From: Verrucomicrobiota bacterium
Lineage (GTDB): Bacteria > Verrucomicrobiota > Verrucomicrobiae > Limisphaerales > UBA11358
Length of the DNA stretch: 64,000 nt
Reading direction: 5' to 3'
NCBI GenBank assembly: GCA_014860005.1
Contig: JACZKP010000040.1
Span: 1 to 64,000, forward strand
In this document: piece by piece, positions 1-8,917 of the stretch
Layout of the letters: every line of letters starts with the position of its first letter
How positions within the stretch are numbered: the first letter of the stretch is position 1
Made by a program: the position numbers and the translations under genes
The notes under the pieces: generated by a model
Told to the model about the DNA's origin: nothing
What the model saw: the letters and a program-made list of their open reading frames with translations, nothing else
Database searches by the model: none

Positions 1-1
1 G

Positions 2-325
2 GTGGCCATTGCCGCGGCCGAGCAGGACGGCGCTATGGCCGCTGCGCTCGTCGCCAACGCTCTCGGCGCGGGCGAAGCACAGGACCGGGCTGCCGTTTCC
101 ATCGTACAACGTTGGGCGCAGTTCTCCCCGCAAGAGGCCGCGGCGTGGGTAGCACAATTCCCGGATATTCCTTCACGGGAACCCGCCGTCCATAACCTCG
201 TAATGATTTGGACTTCACAGAAGCCGCTGGATGCGGCTGCCTGGCTGGAGTCATTGCCCAAAGGTGCGCTGCGCAACATTGGCCTCAATGCCCACAATCA
301 GGCTTCGACACCAATGAGCGAGTAG
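2..325 (+). CDS. C-terminal part of an Ala/Trp-rich repeat protein (5' end outside window)
   Basis: The reading frame is open at the left edge, so only the last 107 residues or so are visible and the GTG at position 2 is probably not the start. The peptide carries two copies of a loose repeat: a Trp, a Pro-Glu/Asp-Ala-Ala pair, a second Trp, then a short Phe/Leu-Pro turn (SPQEAAAWVAQFP and PLDAAAWLESLP). Such helical repeats are frequent in long hypothetical proteins of Verrucomicrobiota; their function is unknown. The tail after LPKG no longer fits the repeat, so a late frameshift or natural end are both possible. No enzyme motif is visible. Confidence 0.5.
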   Translation: MAIAAAEQDGAMAAALVANALGAGEAQDRAAVSIVQRWAQFSPQEAAAWVAQFPDIPSREPAVHNLVMIWTSQKPLDAAAWLESLPKGALRNIGLNAHNQASTPMSE

Positions 326-809
326 CAATCCGACGAATAAGAATCGTCGCGAAGTTTCCCGCGCGTGGCGACGTGAAAAAGACGTTTCGAGGGCATCACG
401 CAGGTGGCGTTGCGCAGGGCAAGGTTGTTGTGTTGGGTGCGGTCGGACACGGCCAACAGACAGCTTGATATGGGTGTGAGCGGTATTATCACCAACACCC
501 CGGATTCTTGAGCATGACGCTGCATCTGCGCGCCATCCAAGAGTGAAGTACTTCCCGGGTACCCGGGCAACGAGGTGGCAATGCACCGGCACTCAATTCC
601 TGGCTTCGCCGTTGCCTGATATCAAATTCTTGGACTTGCACGCCGGATTGGTGTTTCATCTTCCTCTGCATGACAAAGCATCAGGCTAAATTCTGTAAAC
701 CGCAATTGCCGGCGTTCGTTGGTGGCACGCCGCGCGAAGGACGGAGAATGTTCCGTGACTCAAGCTTTTCCTGCCGGTGAATCCCAAACTCTCCATCAAT
801 CAAAACTCC
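326..809. other. intergenic stretch, no supported gene
   Basis: Short overlapping open frames exist on both strands but none has a convincing start, composition or family motif. A minus-strand frame near 298-570 reads like protein in places but I cannot assign it. I see no clear terminator or RNA gene. A promoter for the NIPSNAP gene should lie in the last 100 bases. Confidence 0.4.
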
Positions 810-1256
810 ATGAAAACTATGAAAACCCTGTCTGCCAGTCTGACTCTGGGCGTGTTTGCCCTCACTATGTTGGTCGCGCCTCAAGCTGTGGCGCAAACCA
901 GTCCGTCCGTCGCGAAAGATTCGCGCTGTTTTGAAATGCGCACCTACTATGCCGCGCCCGGCAAATTCGAGGCCATGCATGCACGTTTCCGCGACCACAC
1001 GTCCAAACTCTTCAAGAAGCACGGCATTGAAATCGTCGGCTACTGGATTCCCATGGACAAGGATCAGGGCGCGGAGAACAAGCTGGTTTACATCCTCGCC
1101 CACAAGAGCCGCGAGGCCGCGAAAAAGTCATTCGCTGATTTCGGCAACGATCCCGAATGGAAAAAGGCCCGCGCGGAATCCGAAGCGAACGGCAAACTCG
1201 TGGACAAGGTGGAGTCCGTCTATCTGAGTGCCACGGATTACTCGCCGATGAAGTAG
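810..1256 (+). CDS. secreted NIPSNAP-family protein
   Basis: 148-residue protein. The start at 810 (MKTMKTLSAS) is preferred over an upstream in-frame ATG at 777 because it begins directly with a signal peptide: two lysines, a hydrophobic core (LGVFALTMLVA) and an AVA-Q cleavage site. The mature part has the NIPSNAP signature: an opening FEMRTYYAAPGK strand, a helix with arginines and histidines, an IVGYWIP strand and a closing helix. NIPSNAP domains are small ferredoxin-like folds of uncertain function, in bacteria often exported. It stands alone between the left-edge gene and the ABC-F gene. Family assignment is good; role unknown. Confidence 0.8.
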   Translation: MKTMKTLSASLTLGVFALTMLVAPQAVAQTSPSVAKDSRCFEMRTYYAAPGKFEAMHARFRDHTSKLFKKHGIEIVGYWIPMDKDQGAENKLVYILAHKSREAAKKSFADFGNDPEWKKARAESEANGKLVDKVESVYLSATDYSPMK

Positions 1257-1325
1257 GAAGAGCTTCGCGCCGGTCGCCGTTTGATCCTGATTGACACGCG
1301 GGAAGCGCTGTTTCGCCAGATACTC

Positions 1326-3245
1326 ATGCTGACCCTTGCCGGTATTCACAAGTCATTCGGGGATCGGGTGCTGCTTGACGATGTTTCATTGACGCTGCTC
1401 AACGGGGAGCGTGTCGGCATGGTGGGGCCGAACGGTGCGGGCAAATCCACGCTGCTCAAGATCATCCTCGGCCACGAAGAACCGGATGCCGGCGAAGTAA
1501 CGAGTCAGCGCGGCCTGCGCATCGGCTATCTGCCGCAGGAAAGCGAAGCGGCGGGCAAGGAATCCGTGCTGGACATTGCCGTGCCGCACGAACACGAGCA
1601 CGACGGCCAGTTCGTCGCCAAGGCCAAGCAGATTCTCGCCAGTTTGGGTTTCCAGCAGACGGATTTCGCACGGCCTGCCCGCGAGCTTTCCGGCGGTTGG
1701 GTGATGCGGGCGCACCTGGCACGGCTGCTGACGGAAGCCCCAGACTTGTTGCTGCTGGACGAGCCAACCAACCACCTTGATCTCGAAACGCTCCTGTGGT
1801 TTCAGGATTATCTGCGGAATTATTCCGGCGCCATTCTGCTCATTTCCCACGACCGCGAGTTTCTGAACCGTCTCTGCACTCACGTCGCTGAACTGCGCGC
1901 GTCGCGCATCCTGCGTTACACGGGCAACTACGACGAATATCTGGTCCAACGCGCGGCAACCGAGGTGACGCTGCTCGCCACCGCCAAGGCGCAACAGCGC
2001 GAGATAGATCGCCTGCAACTGTTCGTGGACCGCTTCCGCGCGAAGAACACGAAAGCCACCCAGGCGCAGAGCAAGATGAAGCAGATCGAGCGGCTCAAGG
2101 AGGAAATGGTTGAGACGCCGGGTGGTCCCGACGCGACCGTGGGCTTCCGCTTTCCACAACCCCAACGCAGCGGACAGAAAGTGATCACGCTGGAGAATGT
2201 GCGGTTTGGCTACAGCGTGGCGGCAACGCCCTCGTCGCACGGCGCGGGTGACGAACTGTCCCCGCCACTTTCCGGCAGCCAGGAGTTGCCGCCGCCTAAA
2301 TTAATCTACGAAGACCTTAACTTCGTGGCCGAGCGCGGCCAGCGCATTGTGCTCGTGGGACCTAACGGCGCGGGCAAGTCCACGCTGCTCAAACTGTTGG
2401 CCGGGGTATTGGTACCGCAAGCCGGCGAGCGACGGTTGGGCCACAACACCCGGCACGGCTATTACGCGCAACATCGCGTGGCGATGTTGAAACTGGAGCG
2501 CACGGTTCTGGCGGAGGCGCTCGACACCCCGCAGCGCGTTTCCGAACAGGCGGTCCGCACGGTGCTGGGCAGTTTTCTATTTCGCGGCGACGATGTCTTC
2601 AAACCCGTCAGCGTGCTGAGCGGCGGCGAGAAAAGCCGGCTCGCTTTGGTGAAGTTGCTCCTCGATCCGCCAAACCTGCTGTTGATGGACGAGCCGACGA
2701 CGCACCTTGATCTGTCAAGCGTGGACGCGCTCCTCGAAGCGCTGACGCCCTACCAGGGCACGCTGGTTTTCATCAGCCACGACGTGCATTTTATCCGGGC
2801 GCTGGCCAACCACGTGGTGCGCGTGGAAGCCGGCCAGCTTCGCCATTTCACCGGTGGCTACCAGTATTACCTCGACAAGACAGCGCAATCAGCGCGCGCG
2901 GGACTGACAAGTTCGTCCACCTCCCAGACCACTGCCCGATACGACAACGGCGCTGCATCGCCCACCCTTGATCGCAAAGAACAAAAGCGCCTGGAAGCGG
3001 AAGAACGCCAGGCCCGCTCACGCAAACGGCAGCAAATCCAGAAGCGAATCAACGCGCTGGAAACGGAAATCGCGGAACTTGAAGCGAAGGAAAAGGAACT
3101 GACCACGGAACTGGAGAAGCCAGAGACTTACACCGCCGGCGGACGCGCCATGCAGATCAATCGGGAACTGATCGAAATTCACGACCGCCTGCCGGTGGCC
3201 ACGGCTGAATGGGAAGCGGTCGCGGGCGAATTGTCGGCGACCTGA
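1326..3245 (+). CDS. ABC-F family ATPase (Uup/EttA type)
   Basis: 639-residue soluble protein with two ABC ATPase domains and no membrane segments, the layout of ABC-F proteins that act on the ribosome (translation factors, antibiotic protection). Domain 1 has Walker A GPNGAGKST, signature LSGGW and Walker B LLLLDEPTNHLD. A charged linker helix joins it to domain 2, which repeats GPNGAGKST, LSGGE and LLLMDEPTTHLD. The last 90 or so residues form a Lys/Glu/Arg-rich coiled coil, as in Uup and YdiF-like members. The ATG at 1326 (MLTLAGIHKSFG) matches the family N-terminus; the frame is open back to a TTG at 1281. An insertion of about 25 residues (SSHGAGDELSPPLSG region) precedes domain 2. Subfamily not resolved. 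Confidence 0.93.
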   Translation: MLTLAGIHKSFGDRVLLDDVSLTLLNGERVGMVGPNGAGKSTLLKIILGHEEPDAGEVTSQRGLRIGYLPQESEAAGKESVLDIAVPHEHEHDGQFVAKAKQILASLGFQQTDFARPARELSGGWVMRAHLARLLTEAPDLLLLDEPTNHLDLETLLWFQDYLRNYSGAILLISHDREFLNRLCTHVAELRASRILRYTGNYDEYLVQRAATEVTLLATAKAQQREIDRLQLFVDRFRAKNTKATQAQSKMKQIERLKEEMVETPGGPDATVGFRFPQPQRSGQKVITLENVRFGYSVAATPSSHGAGDELSPPLSGSQELPPPKLIYEDLNFVAERGQRIVLVGPNGAGKSTLLKLLAGVLVPQAGERRLGHNTRHGYYAQHRVAMLKLERTVLAEALDTPQRVSEQAVRTVLGSFLFRGDDVFKPVSVLSGGEKSRLALVKLLLDPPNLLLMDEPTTHLDLSSVDALLEALTPYQGTLVFISHDVHFIRALANHVVRVEAGQLRHFTGGYQYYLDKTAQSARAGLTSSSTSQTTARYDNGAASPTLDRKEQKRLEAEERQARSRKRQQIQKRINALETEIAELEAKEKELTTELEKPETYTAGGRAMQINRELIEIHDRLPVATAEWEAVAGELSAT

Positions 3246-3279
3246 CCGGCACACGCGCGCAAGACACCGCAAGAATCGG

Positions 3280-4191
3280 GTGGGCGCGCCCGATCCCCGA
3301 ACGTATTCTCATGGTGTGAATCGGACTCTTGCGACCTCGACCAGCATCACGCAGGCGGCATTGGATTATCAGCGAGTTGAAAAGGCCATCGCCTTTCTCA
3401 CCGCGCACGCCGCGGAGCAACCGGAACTGTCGCAAGTGGCCCGCGCCGCGCACCTGAGCGAATACCATTTTCAAAGAGTCTTCACCCGCTGGGCGGGCAT
3501 CAGCCCCAAGCGCTTCCTGCAATTCCTCACCGTTGAGCACGCGAAACAACAATTGCTGGACGCGAGAGCAGTGCTCGACGTCACGCTGGACTCGGGACTA
3601 TCCAGTCCGGGCCGCTTGCATGACTTGTTTGTGTCAGCGGAAGCGGTGACACCCGGTGAATTCAAGACCCGAGGCGCCGGCATTAAAATCAGCTATGGCT
3701 TCCAGCCTTCGCGCTTCGGCCCATGTTTGTTGGGCGTCACCTCGCGGGGTGTTTGTTGGCTCAGTTTTCTGAATCACAACGACAGGCGCGGTGCCCTGCG
3801 CGAACTCAGATCACACTGGAGCGGCGCCAGCATCTCGGAGCGTCCCCGAATCACCGGGCCCGTGGCGGCCCGCATTTTTCACGGTATAAATGGGCAAGCT
3901 ACCCGGCCACTGGGATTGCTGCTGATGGGAACGAATTTTCAGATCAAAGTCTGGCAGGCGTTGCTGCGCATCCCCGCCGGGATGGTCACGACTTACCAGG
4001 CCGTTGCAGAAACGATCGGCGCACAGCGGACCGCGCGGGCGATCGGCGGCGCCGTCGGGCAGAACGCCATCGCCTATCTGATTCCCTGCCATCGGGTCAT
4101 TCGCCAAAGCGGCGTGCTGGGCGGCTATCGCTGGGGAACGAACCGCAAGCACGCAATGCTGGGCTGGGAAGCCGCGCGTGTGGCGGCTTGA
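3280..4191 (+). CDS. Ada-like protein: AraC-type HTH fused to O6-methylguanine-DNA methyltransferase
   Basis: 303 residues from a GTG at 3280; a GTG at 3316 is an alternative start. Residues 25-115 carry an AraC-type helix-turn-helix (LSQVARAAHLSEYHFQRVFTRWAG, then an RFLQFLTVEHAKQQL helix). The C-terminal half is a methyltransferase with the PCHRVI motif, whose Cys accepts the alkyl group from O6-alkylguanine irreversibly, plus the GGYRWG element. E. coli Ada also has an N-terminal zinc domain that senses methylphosphotriesters; that domain is absent here, so this is a short Ada form found in many bacteria. It likely repairs DNA and may regulate genes on alkylation. It converges on sodA. Confidence 0.88.
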   Translation: MGAPDPRTYSHGVNRTLATSTSITQAALDYQRVEKAIAFLTAHAAEQPELSQVARAAHLSEYHFQRVFTRWAGISPKRFLQFLTVEHAKQQLLDARAVLDVTLDSGLSSPGRLHDLFVSAEAVTPGEFKTRGAGIKISYGFQPSRFGPCLLGVTSRGVCWLSFLNHNDRRGALRELRSHWSGASISERPRITGPVAARIFHGINGQATRPLGLLLMGTNFQIKVWQALLRIPAGMVTTYQAVAETIGAQRTARAIGGAVGQNAIAYLIPCHRVIRQSGVLGGYRWGTNRKHAMLGWEAARVAA

Positions 4192-4273
4192 TCCAAGGCA
4201 GAATAGAACGGCACACCCGATTGAATCGAGTGCGCCTTGAATTTCATCCGCCGGACGGATGCCAACCGGAAAC

Positions 4274-4885
4274 TCAATAATTCTTCGCCACCTCGGCCCA
4301 GTTCACGACGTTCCACCAAGCCTTGAGGTAATCGGCGCGCTTGTTCTGATATTTCAGGTAATAGGCGTGCTCCCAAACATCCACGCCCAACAATGGCTTG
4401 CCCTCGCAACCCGCAACGGCTTTGCCCATGAGCGGATTGTCCTGATTGGGGGTGGAAACGATTTCCAGCTTGCCTCCGTTCGCGATCAGCCAGGCCCAAC
4501 CGCTGCCGAAACGGCCAATGCCGGCGACTTCGAGCTTCGCCTGGAAATCGGTGAATGAGCCAAAGGCGGCGTTGATGTCGTCCGCCAGTTTACCGCTAGG
4601 AGCGCCGCCTGCGCCTGGCGCCATGATCTTCCAGAAGAACGAGTGATTCCAGTGTCCGCCACCGTTGTTGCGCACCGCGCCGCGGATGTTGTCCGGCACG
4701 GACGCAAGGTCGCTGATGAGCGCCTCGAGAGATTTGCTTTCGAGCGGTGTGCCGCTGATCGCTTTGTTCAGATTGTCCACATAGGCCTTGTGGTGCCGGC
4801 CGTGGTGGATTTCCATGGTCGTCGCATCAATGTGCGGCTCCAGCGCTTCCTTGGGGTACGGGAGGGACGGTAGTTCGTGTGCCAT
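4274..4885 (-). CDS. sodA: superoxide dismutase, Mn-type
   Basis: 203 residues, normal for Fe/Mn SOD. It disproportionates superoxide to oxygen and peroxide in the cytoplasm; no signal peptide is seen. Metal ligands are visible as H27 (in MEIHHGRHH), H81 (HWNHSFFW) and the Asp and His of DVWEHAYY. Two second-shell positions point to manganese rather than iron: the GGGH context before HWNH, and Gln in NQDNPL, which supplies the Mn-type active-site Gln (E. coli Gln146). Cambialistic use cannot be excluded. Single-gene unit, convergent with the Ada gene, with about 290 bases upstream for its promoter. Confidence 0.95.
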   Translation of the reverse strand: MAHELPSLPYPKEALEPHIDATTMEIHHGRHHKAYVDNLNKAISGTPLESKSLEALISDLASVPDNIRGAVRNNGGGHWNHSFFWKIMAPGAGGAPSGKLADDINAAFGSFTDFQAKLEVAGIGRFGSGWAWLIANGGKLEIVSTPNQDNPLMGKAVAGCEGKPLLGVDVWEHAYYLKYQNKRADYLKAWWNVVNWAEVAKNY

Positions 4886-4891
4886 AGATTT

Positions 4892-5175
4892 AGTGCTCGG
4901 TTAATGGTGTTGGTTGTTTGTTAAAATCGAACGTTTGCTTCTGGGCGCAAACGATGTCAACGCCCGCACACTAACGGACATTTGCCGCCGGTGCAAGCCA
5001 CGGATGCTCACAATATATGAATCCTTTGTGCGGCTTCCGTTTGTTGCCGCAACCACACCCGAAATCGGCGGAGACCGCCCCTCCGACCAAGCCGCACCAA
5101 CCCAATTTGCCGGAGCCATTCATTGACTTGACCCACGTCGCCGCATAGCCTGCGCGCCTGAACGAAAGAGAACCG
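4892..5175. other. divergent promoter region, no gene
   Basis: About 285 bases between sodA (leftward) and the zinc-ribbon gene (rightward). It should hold both promoters. No palindrome, repeat or plausible short gene stands out. Confidence 0.4.
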
Positions 5176-5904
5176 ATGCTCGATGCCATTGAGAAGTTGT
5201 TAATCCTCCAGGACCGTGACCGGCGCATCCGCCGGATTCAGGGAGAACTGGCGCATATTGAACCCGAGCGACAGGAATTGAAGTTGAAAGGCGCGGACGC
5301 CCAGTCCCGACTGGAAGCCGCCAAACTGCGCGTCAAACAGATCGAAACCGAGCGCAAGCGGCTTGAACTGGACGTGGAGGCAAAGAAGCAATTGATCGAA
5401 CGCTACGCGAACCAGCAGCTTCAAACACGCAAGAATGAGGAATACCGCGCGCTGGCTCACGAAATAGAGATGTGCAAAACGGACATCACGAAAATCGAGG
5501 ACCAGGAAATCGAGTTGATGGAGCAGGCCGAACAGGTTCAGAAGGAAGTGGTGCGGCTGACCCGCGAAGCGGCGGACTCCCGGAAACTGGTGGACGAGCA
5601 AGTCGCCCGGCTGGGCGAGCGCGAACAAAGCCTGCAGCAGGAACTGGCGCAATTGAGCAGCAACCGCGAGGAACTGGCCGCCGCCGTGGACAGTGGCGTG
5701 CGCGCCCGTTACGAACGCCTGGTCAAGAGCAAGGGGGAGAACGTGGTGGTGGGCGTGCAACATGGCGTCTGCGGCGGTTGCCATATGAAACTGCCCGCCC
5801 AGATTCTGGTTACCTGCCAGCAGGAACAGGAAATCGTCACCTGCACCAACTGCGGACGAATTCTCTATTACACCCGCGACATGACTCTGGCGGCAACTGA
5901 CTAG
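5176..5904 (+). CDS. coiled-coil protein with C-terminal C4 zinc ribbon
   Basis: 242 residues. The first 170 or so are Glu/Lys/Arg/Gln-rich heptads forming a long helical hairpin (MLDAIEKLLILQDRDRRIRRI start). The end has a four-Cys zinc ribbon: CGGC near residue 200 and CTNC about 30 residues later, followed by GRILYY. This matches the widespread family of small zinc-ribbon coiled-coil proteins (formerly a DUF164-type family), whose function is not settled though RNA- or DNA-related roles have been proposed. ATG 5176 follows a GA-rich Shine-Dalgarno-like stretch. It is a single gene before the insertion sequence. Confidence 0.85.
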   Translation: MLDAIEKLLILQDRDRRIRRIQGELAHIEPERQELKLKGADAQSRLEAAKLRVKQIETERKRLELDVEAKKQLIERYANQQLQTRKNEEYRALAHEIEMCKTDITKIEDQEIELMEQAEQVQKEVVRLTREAADSRKLVDEQVARLGEREQSLQQELAQLSSNREELAAAVDSGVRARYERLVKSKGENVVVGVQHGVCGGCHMKLPAQILVTCQQEQEIVTCTNCGRILYYTRDMTLAATD

Positions 5905-6088
5905 CCCGCCCCTCTGACCCGCTCGCACCATCGCAGTTGTCCTCAGCAGCTTCAGAATCAGTTCACCGAGCGGTGCGTTTCACGAATGGTGGCTTGCCAA
6001 ATCCACCGGGAGAGTTCCCGCCAGTTCCTGAGATAACAACTTCATCCTGACAAGGCGAGCCAAGGAACCTCACGTAAAGACAGTGAAT

Positions 6089-6134
6089 GCTGCTTTAGTC
6101 GTAGCAGCGAAACCCCCGTGCTCTGACCGGGGTT
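6089..6134 (+). repeat. left-end hairpins of the IS200-type element
   Basis: Two adjacent palindromes: GCTGCT (6089-6094) pairs with AGCAGC (6103-6108), and AACCCC (6111-6116) pairs with GGGGTT (6129-6134). In IS200 elements a left-end hairpin is the single-strand structure recognised by TnpA; another can sequester tnpA translation. Confidence 0.6.
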
Positions 6135-6217
6135 AGAGAAAGAGCGATGCTGTAAAGAACCTGCCCATGAGCATCTTTTCTGAGCATTGTCCCACAACGA
6201 ACCAGAAAGGAAAAAGC

Positions 6218-6652
6218 ATGAGCAGATTCAAAAAGTTGTCGCATACGATCTGGCACTGCGAATATCACATTGTGTGGGTGCCAAAATACCGCTACCGGGT
6301 GATGCAGGGAAAGGTGAAAGAAGAAGTGGAACTGTGCGTTCGGGAACAGAGTCGGCAGATGAACTGTGAGGTGCAGGAAATGAACGTGCAGGCCGATCAC
6401 GTGCATTTGATCGTGCAGGTCCCGCCGAAGCTCGCGATCTCGGAATACATGGGGCGCTTGAAAGGCAAGAGTGCGATCCGGGTGTTTGGGGCGTTTCGAG
6501 ATCTGAGGCAACGACGCTATTGGGGTAATCATTTTTGGGCGCAGGGCTACCGTGTTGGCACGGTGGGCTTGGATCAAGAGATGATACGGAAGTATGTAAA
6601 GTGGCAGGAGAGGCAGGAGCAACGGCAAGAGGAGTACCGCTTCAGCCGATAA
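6218..6652 (+). CDS. tnpA: IS200-type transposase TnpA (HUH, Y1)
   Basis: 144-residue transposase. The ATG at 6218 is chosen because a strong Shine-Dalgarno (AGAAAGGAAAA) precedes it and the protein then begins MSRFKKLSHTIWHCEYHIVW, standard for the family; the frame is open to an ATG at 6167. The HUH metal-binding motif is H61-V-H63 in DHVHLIV, and the nucleophilic tyrosine is Y126 in the EMIRKYVKW helix. Length and motifs look intact, so the enzyme may be active. It nicks and rejoins single-stranded DNA at the hairpin ends. Confidence 0.93.
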   Translation: MSRFKKLSHTIWHCEYHIVWVPKYRYRVMQGKVKEEVELCVREQSRQMNCEVQEMNVQADHVHLIVQVPPKLAISEYMGRLKGKSAIRVFGAFRDLRQRRYWGNHFWAQGYRVGTVGLDQEMIRKYVKWQERQEQRQEEYRFSR

Positions 6653-6677
6653 ATGAACGACCTGGGGCAAGCTCCCC

Positions 6678-6752
6678 AGCCCAGCCGCCTTTGGGGGCTG
6701 GGCTCTGGCCTCTTACAGAGGCCCACATCAAAAGCCCCGCCCTTCGGGGGGG
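6678..6752 (+). repeat. right-end hairpin cluster of the IS200-type element
   Basis: Three stems in a row: AGCCCAGCC/GGCTGGGCT (6678-6686 with 6696-6704, perfect 9 bp), GGCCTCT/AGAGGCC (6707-6713 with 6717-6723, perfect 7 bp, 3-base loop) and CCCCG/CGGGG within 6733-6752. One is likely the right-end TnpA substrate; the others may act as terminators. Confidence 0.6.
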
Positions 6753-6755
6753 ATG

Positions 6756-7040
6756 ATTTACTGTTGAGTTGTTCGAATCGCGCGAACTATGAGCCGCGTC
6801 TGTGTCACTTGTCGGACAACACGGTTACATTTGTTTGAAACTGATCTGTTGGTCAGCGCAATCGGTGTTGGGGGAATAGATCCCAAACCATTCCCTGCCA
6901 ATCCTTCCTCTGACGATTCCGCCGCCGATGGACGCAGATAAAAATCCTGAACCATTTCGGGTTCGGAGCGTCGAGCTACTGCCCCGACGTGAATCTGTCA
7001 CAACCAATCAACGCGCCGGATTGGGAGGCCAGCGTTCCAC
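6756..7040. other. intergenic stretch, no supported gene
   Basis: Between the IS right end and the terminator of the beta-helix gene. Only short overlapping open frames without family features. Nothing else recognised. Confidence 0.4.
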
Positions 7041-7078
7041 AAAAAGCAAGCGGGGGAATCGTTGCCGATTCCCCCGCT
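7041..7078 (-). terminator. Rho-independent terminator of the beta-helix gene
   Basis: A perfect 13-bp stem, AGCGGGGGAATCG (7049-7061) with CGATTCCCCCGCT (7066-7078). Read on the minus strand the loop is GCAA (GNRA type) and the stem is followed by a T-rich tract. It lies just beyond the stop codon at 7100. Confidence 0.85.
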
Positions 7079-7099
7079 GCTGCTAGGTCCACGTGATGC

Positions 7100-8722
7100 T
7101 TACTGAGCGCTTACCTGGAAGAATTTCGCCGCGTCCGCTGCCGGAACGGTGAATGTGAGCGTGCCGCCCGTGCCGGTTTGCGGATTCGCCGGACTTACAC
7201 CGGTGGCCGTGCCCCAACCTGCGGGACTCAGCGTGCCGGTGGATTCCAGCGTGTAGCTGAAGCCCGCTTGAGAGGTGAAGCTGATCTCTACATTCGCGCC
7301 ATTGAGCGTAATGGTGAGCGTCACCGGATTGGGCGTGGAAGAAACGACCGCTGGCTTGAGGTAGCCGTACTGGGAAACGGCCGTCCAGCCGTCAGCCCAA
7401 TCGTCGCTCGGACCGGAGAAGGCGCCCCGATAGCTCACCGGCATCGGTGCGCCCGCAAGCACGTCTTGAAACACTGGACTTCCCGCCTGGGGTCGAGGAT
7501 CCAACACACCATCAGGATTGTAGCTGATCGGTCCGAGAAGTGCGTCCCCGACCGTATTATTGAACGCCGCCGTCGTGAAGATGAACTGGCCTTCATCACT
7601 GGAAGCCCCGGCGTTGACGTCCCAGAGGTTGTTCTGGATCGAAGCCAGCGGCGTCGCGTTTGTGTGCCAATACAAGCCATCCGCGTCCAGCTTCAGACCC
7701 TGATGCCAGGCCACAAACACCGAGTTGAACACGTTCGCCGCGTCCTCGTCCCGCGTGTTCCACGCCACTCCGCGATCCGACGCTGTCACGTCCTTGCCCC
7801 GCCCGATGATCGTTGCGTTATACGCATACCACCGGTTCACCGGCAACTCGCCCAGGGTGGACTGGCTCAAATCCCCGTCCGATTCAATCCCCCGCGAGTC
7901 CGCCGTCGCCACCATCCACGGCGCCTTGATCCCCAACCAGAACTGGTTCGTGCCGCGATAGCCTTGGTCCGTGTCAAAATCATCGTCCTCACAGAACGCC
8001 GACACCAGATACTTGCTGCCCGCCGTGCCGCCCCACCACTCGAACCCGTCGTCCGAGCCGGCGTACACTTCGATGTATTCCAGCACCGTGCCGCTGCCCA
8101 GGCCGGCCATCGTCAGCACGTTCAACTCCGAATCCGGCGCGAAAATCCGCCCCGCATGCCGAATGGACACATACCGCAACGCGCCCGAACTGTCCGCGTC
8201 ATCATTGCCCCCAAACCGATGCTCGTTGTTCGGCCCGGGGCCATCCACCCCTTCATACACGTCAAACTTCGGGTTCGACACATTCCCCACCGTGTCCTTC
8301 GCGCTGTTCAACACCGCGTTGCCCATCAGCACCACCCCGCCCCACAACGACGTCTGCGTCGGCGGAATGTTCCCGTTCAAATCGTCCCCTTCCGCCGTGA
8401 AGATGATCGGCTTGTCCACCGTGCCGGTCGCATACAACTTGCCACCCCGGGTCACCCACAACGCCGACACCAGTTCCGGAATGTCCGTCCGGCTGATCGT
8501 CGGATTGACCGCCCCGTAAATCACCGTCCCCGGCTCAATGATCAACGTCGCATTCGTCTGCACGTAAATAATCGTGTCCAGCCGATACTCATTCGTCGCA
8601 TACCACGTCACCGTCGTGTTCGCCGCAATATCCGTCGTCACAGGAACGAGGGCCGCCTGCGCGGTGGTGGCGGCGAGCAATCCCGCGGCCCCCCACTGCA
8701 TCAAGGTTTTGTTCAATCTCAT
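7100..8722 (-). CDS. secreted beta-helix protein linked to the TonB receptor
   Basis: 540 residues with a clear signal peptide (MRLNKTLMQWGAAGLLAATTAQA, cut before ALV). Residues 30-430 are a Gly/Asn/Asp-rich parallel beta-helix-like domain with repeated I-x-x-G turns (TLIIEPGTVIYG, KPIIFTAEGDD, GTVLEYIEVYAGSDDGFEWWGG). The last 80 residues form a small beta-sandwich common at the C-termini of verrucomicrobial exported proteins. Homologous beta-helix proteins occur next to TonB-dependent receptors in several phyla; a surface substrate-binding role is an inference. It follows the receptor gene but has its own 195-base upstream region with a Pho-box-like site, and ends at a strong terminator. 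Confidence 0.75.
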   Translation of the reverse strand: MRLNKTLMQWGAAGLLAATTAQAALVPVTTDIAANTTVTWYATNEYRLDTIIYVQTNATLIIEPGTVIYGAVNPTISRTDIPELVSALWVTRGGKLYATGTVDKPIIFTAEGDDLNGNIPPTQTSLWGGVVLMGNAVLNSAKDTVGNVSNPKFDVYEGVDGPGPNNEHRFGGNDDADSSGALRYVSIRHAGRIFAPDSELNVLTMAGLGSGTVLEYIEVYAGSDDGFEWWGGTAGSKYLVSAFCEDDDFDTDQGYRGTNQFWLGIKAPWMVATADSRGIESDGDLSQSTLGELPVNRWYAYNATIIGRGKDVTASDRGVAWNTRDEDAANVFNSVFVAWHQGLKLDADGLYWHTNATPLASIQNNLWDVNAGASSDEGQFIFTTAAFNNTVGDALLGPISYNPDGVLDPRPQAGSPVFQDVLAGAPMPVSYRGAFSGPSDDWADGWTAVSQYGYLKPAVVSSTPNPVTLTITLNGANVEISFTSQAGFSYTLESTGTLSPAGWGTATGVSPANPQTGTGGTLTFTVPAADAAKFFQVSAQ

Positions 8723-8857
8723 TTTGATTCTTTCGTTTGGTTTGAGTTTTCGATTGCAATCTGCGCCGCCGTACCGCGGCGCCGTCGTTTGGTGCCAACC
8801 GCTGGCTTTGGCGCAAGGGAGGGTGAGTCATAAATGTAACGAGCAAAGGTCGGAGGC

Positions 8858-8875
8858 GTTACAATTTGGCGACAG
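8858..8875 (-). promoter_or_regulatory. Pho-box-like direct repeat upstream of the beta-helix gene
   Basis: On the minus strand: CTGTCGC, spacer CAAA, TTGTAAC, i.e. two heptamers at 11-bp phase. The second is identical to that upstream of phoU and of the TonB operon. The site lies 136 bases before the start codon, leaving room for a -10 element and leader. Confidence 0.6.
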
Positions 8876-8917
8876 CTTAATTTGCCGCCACCGGCGAGTC
8901 TCAAAAAATACGCGCGA

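Larger units (their letters stand above)
6085..6755 (+). mobile_element. IS200/IS605-family insertion sequence (tnpA only)
   Basis: A single Y1-transposase gene flanked by subterminal hairpins and no terminal inverted repeats, the layout of IS200-type elements, which move as single-stranded DNA. Left-end imperfect palindromes lie at 6089-6108 and 6111-6134. Right-end hairpins lie at 6678-6704, 6707-6723 and 6733-6752. Exact cleavage sites cannot be fixed without a second copy or an empty site; the given ends are approximate. No tnpB/omega-RNA partner is present. The element sits between the zinc-ribbon gene and the terminator of the beta-helix gene and interrupts no recognisable gene. Confidence 0.8.

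Noticed and set aside
6795..6840. Additional Pho-box-like sequence (GGTTACA, TTGTCGG) near 6.8 kb
   Set aside because: Heptamers do not fall at a consistent 11-bp phase and no start codon follows at a suitable distance.
7178..8833. Long plus-strand open frame (551 codons) opposite the beta-helix gene
   Set aside because: Arg/His-rich antisense shadow caused by high G+C; the minus-strand frame has a signal peptide, folded-domain motifs and a terminator.
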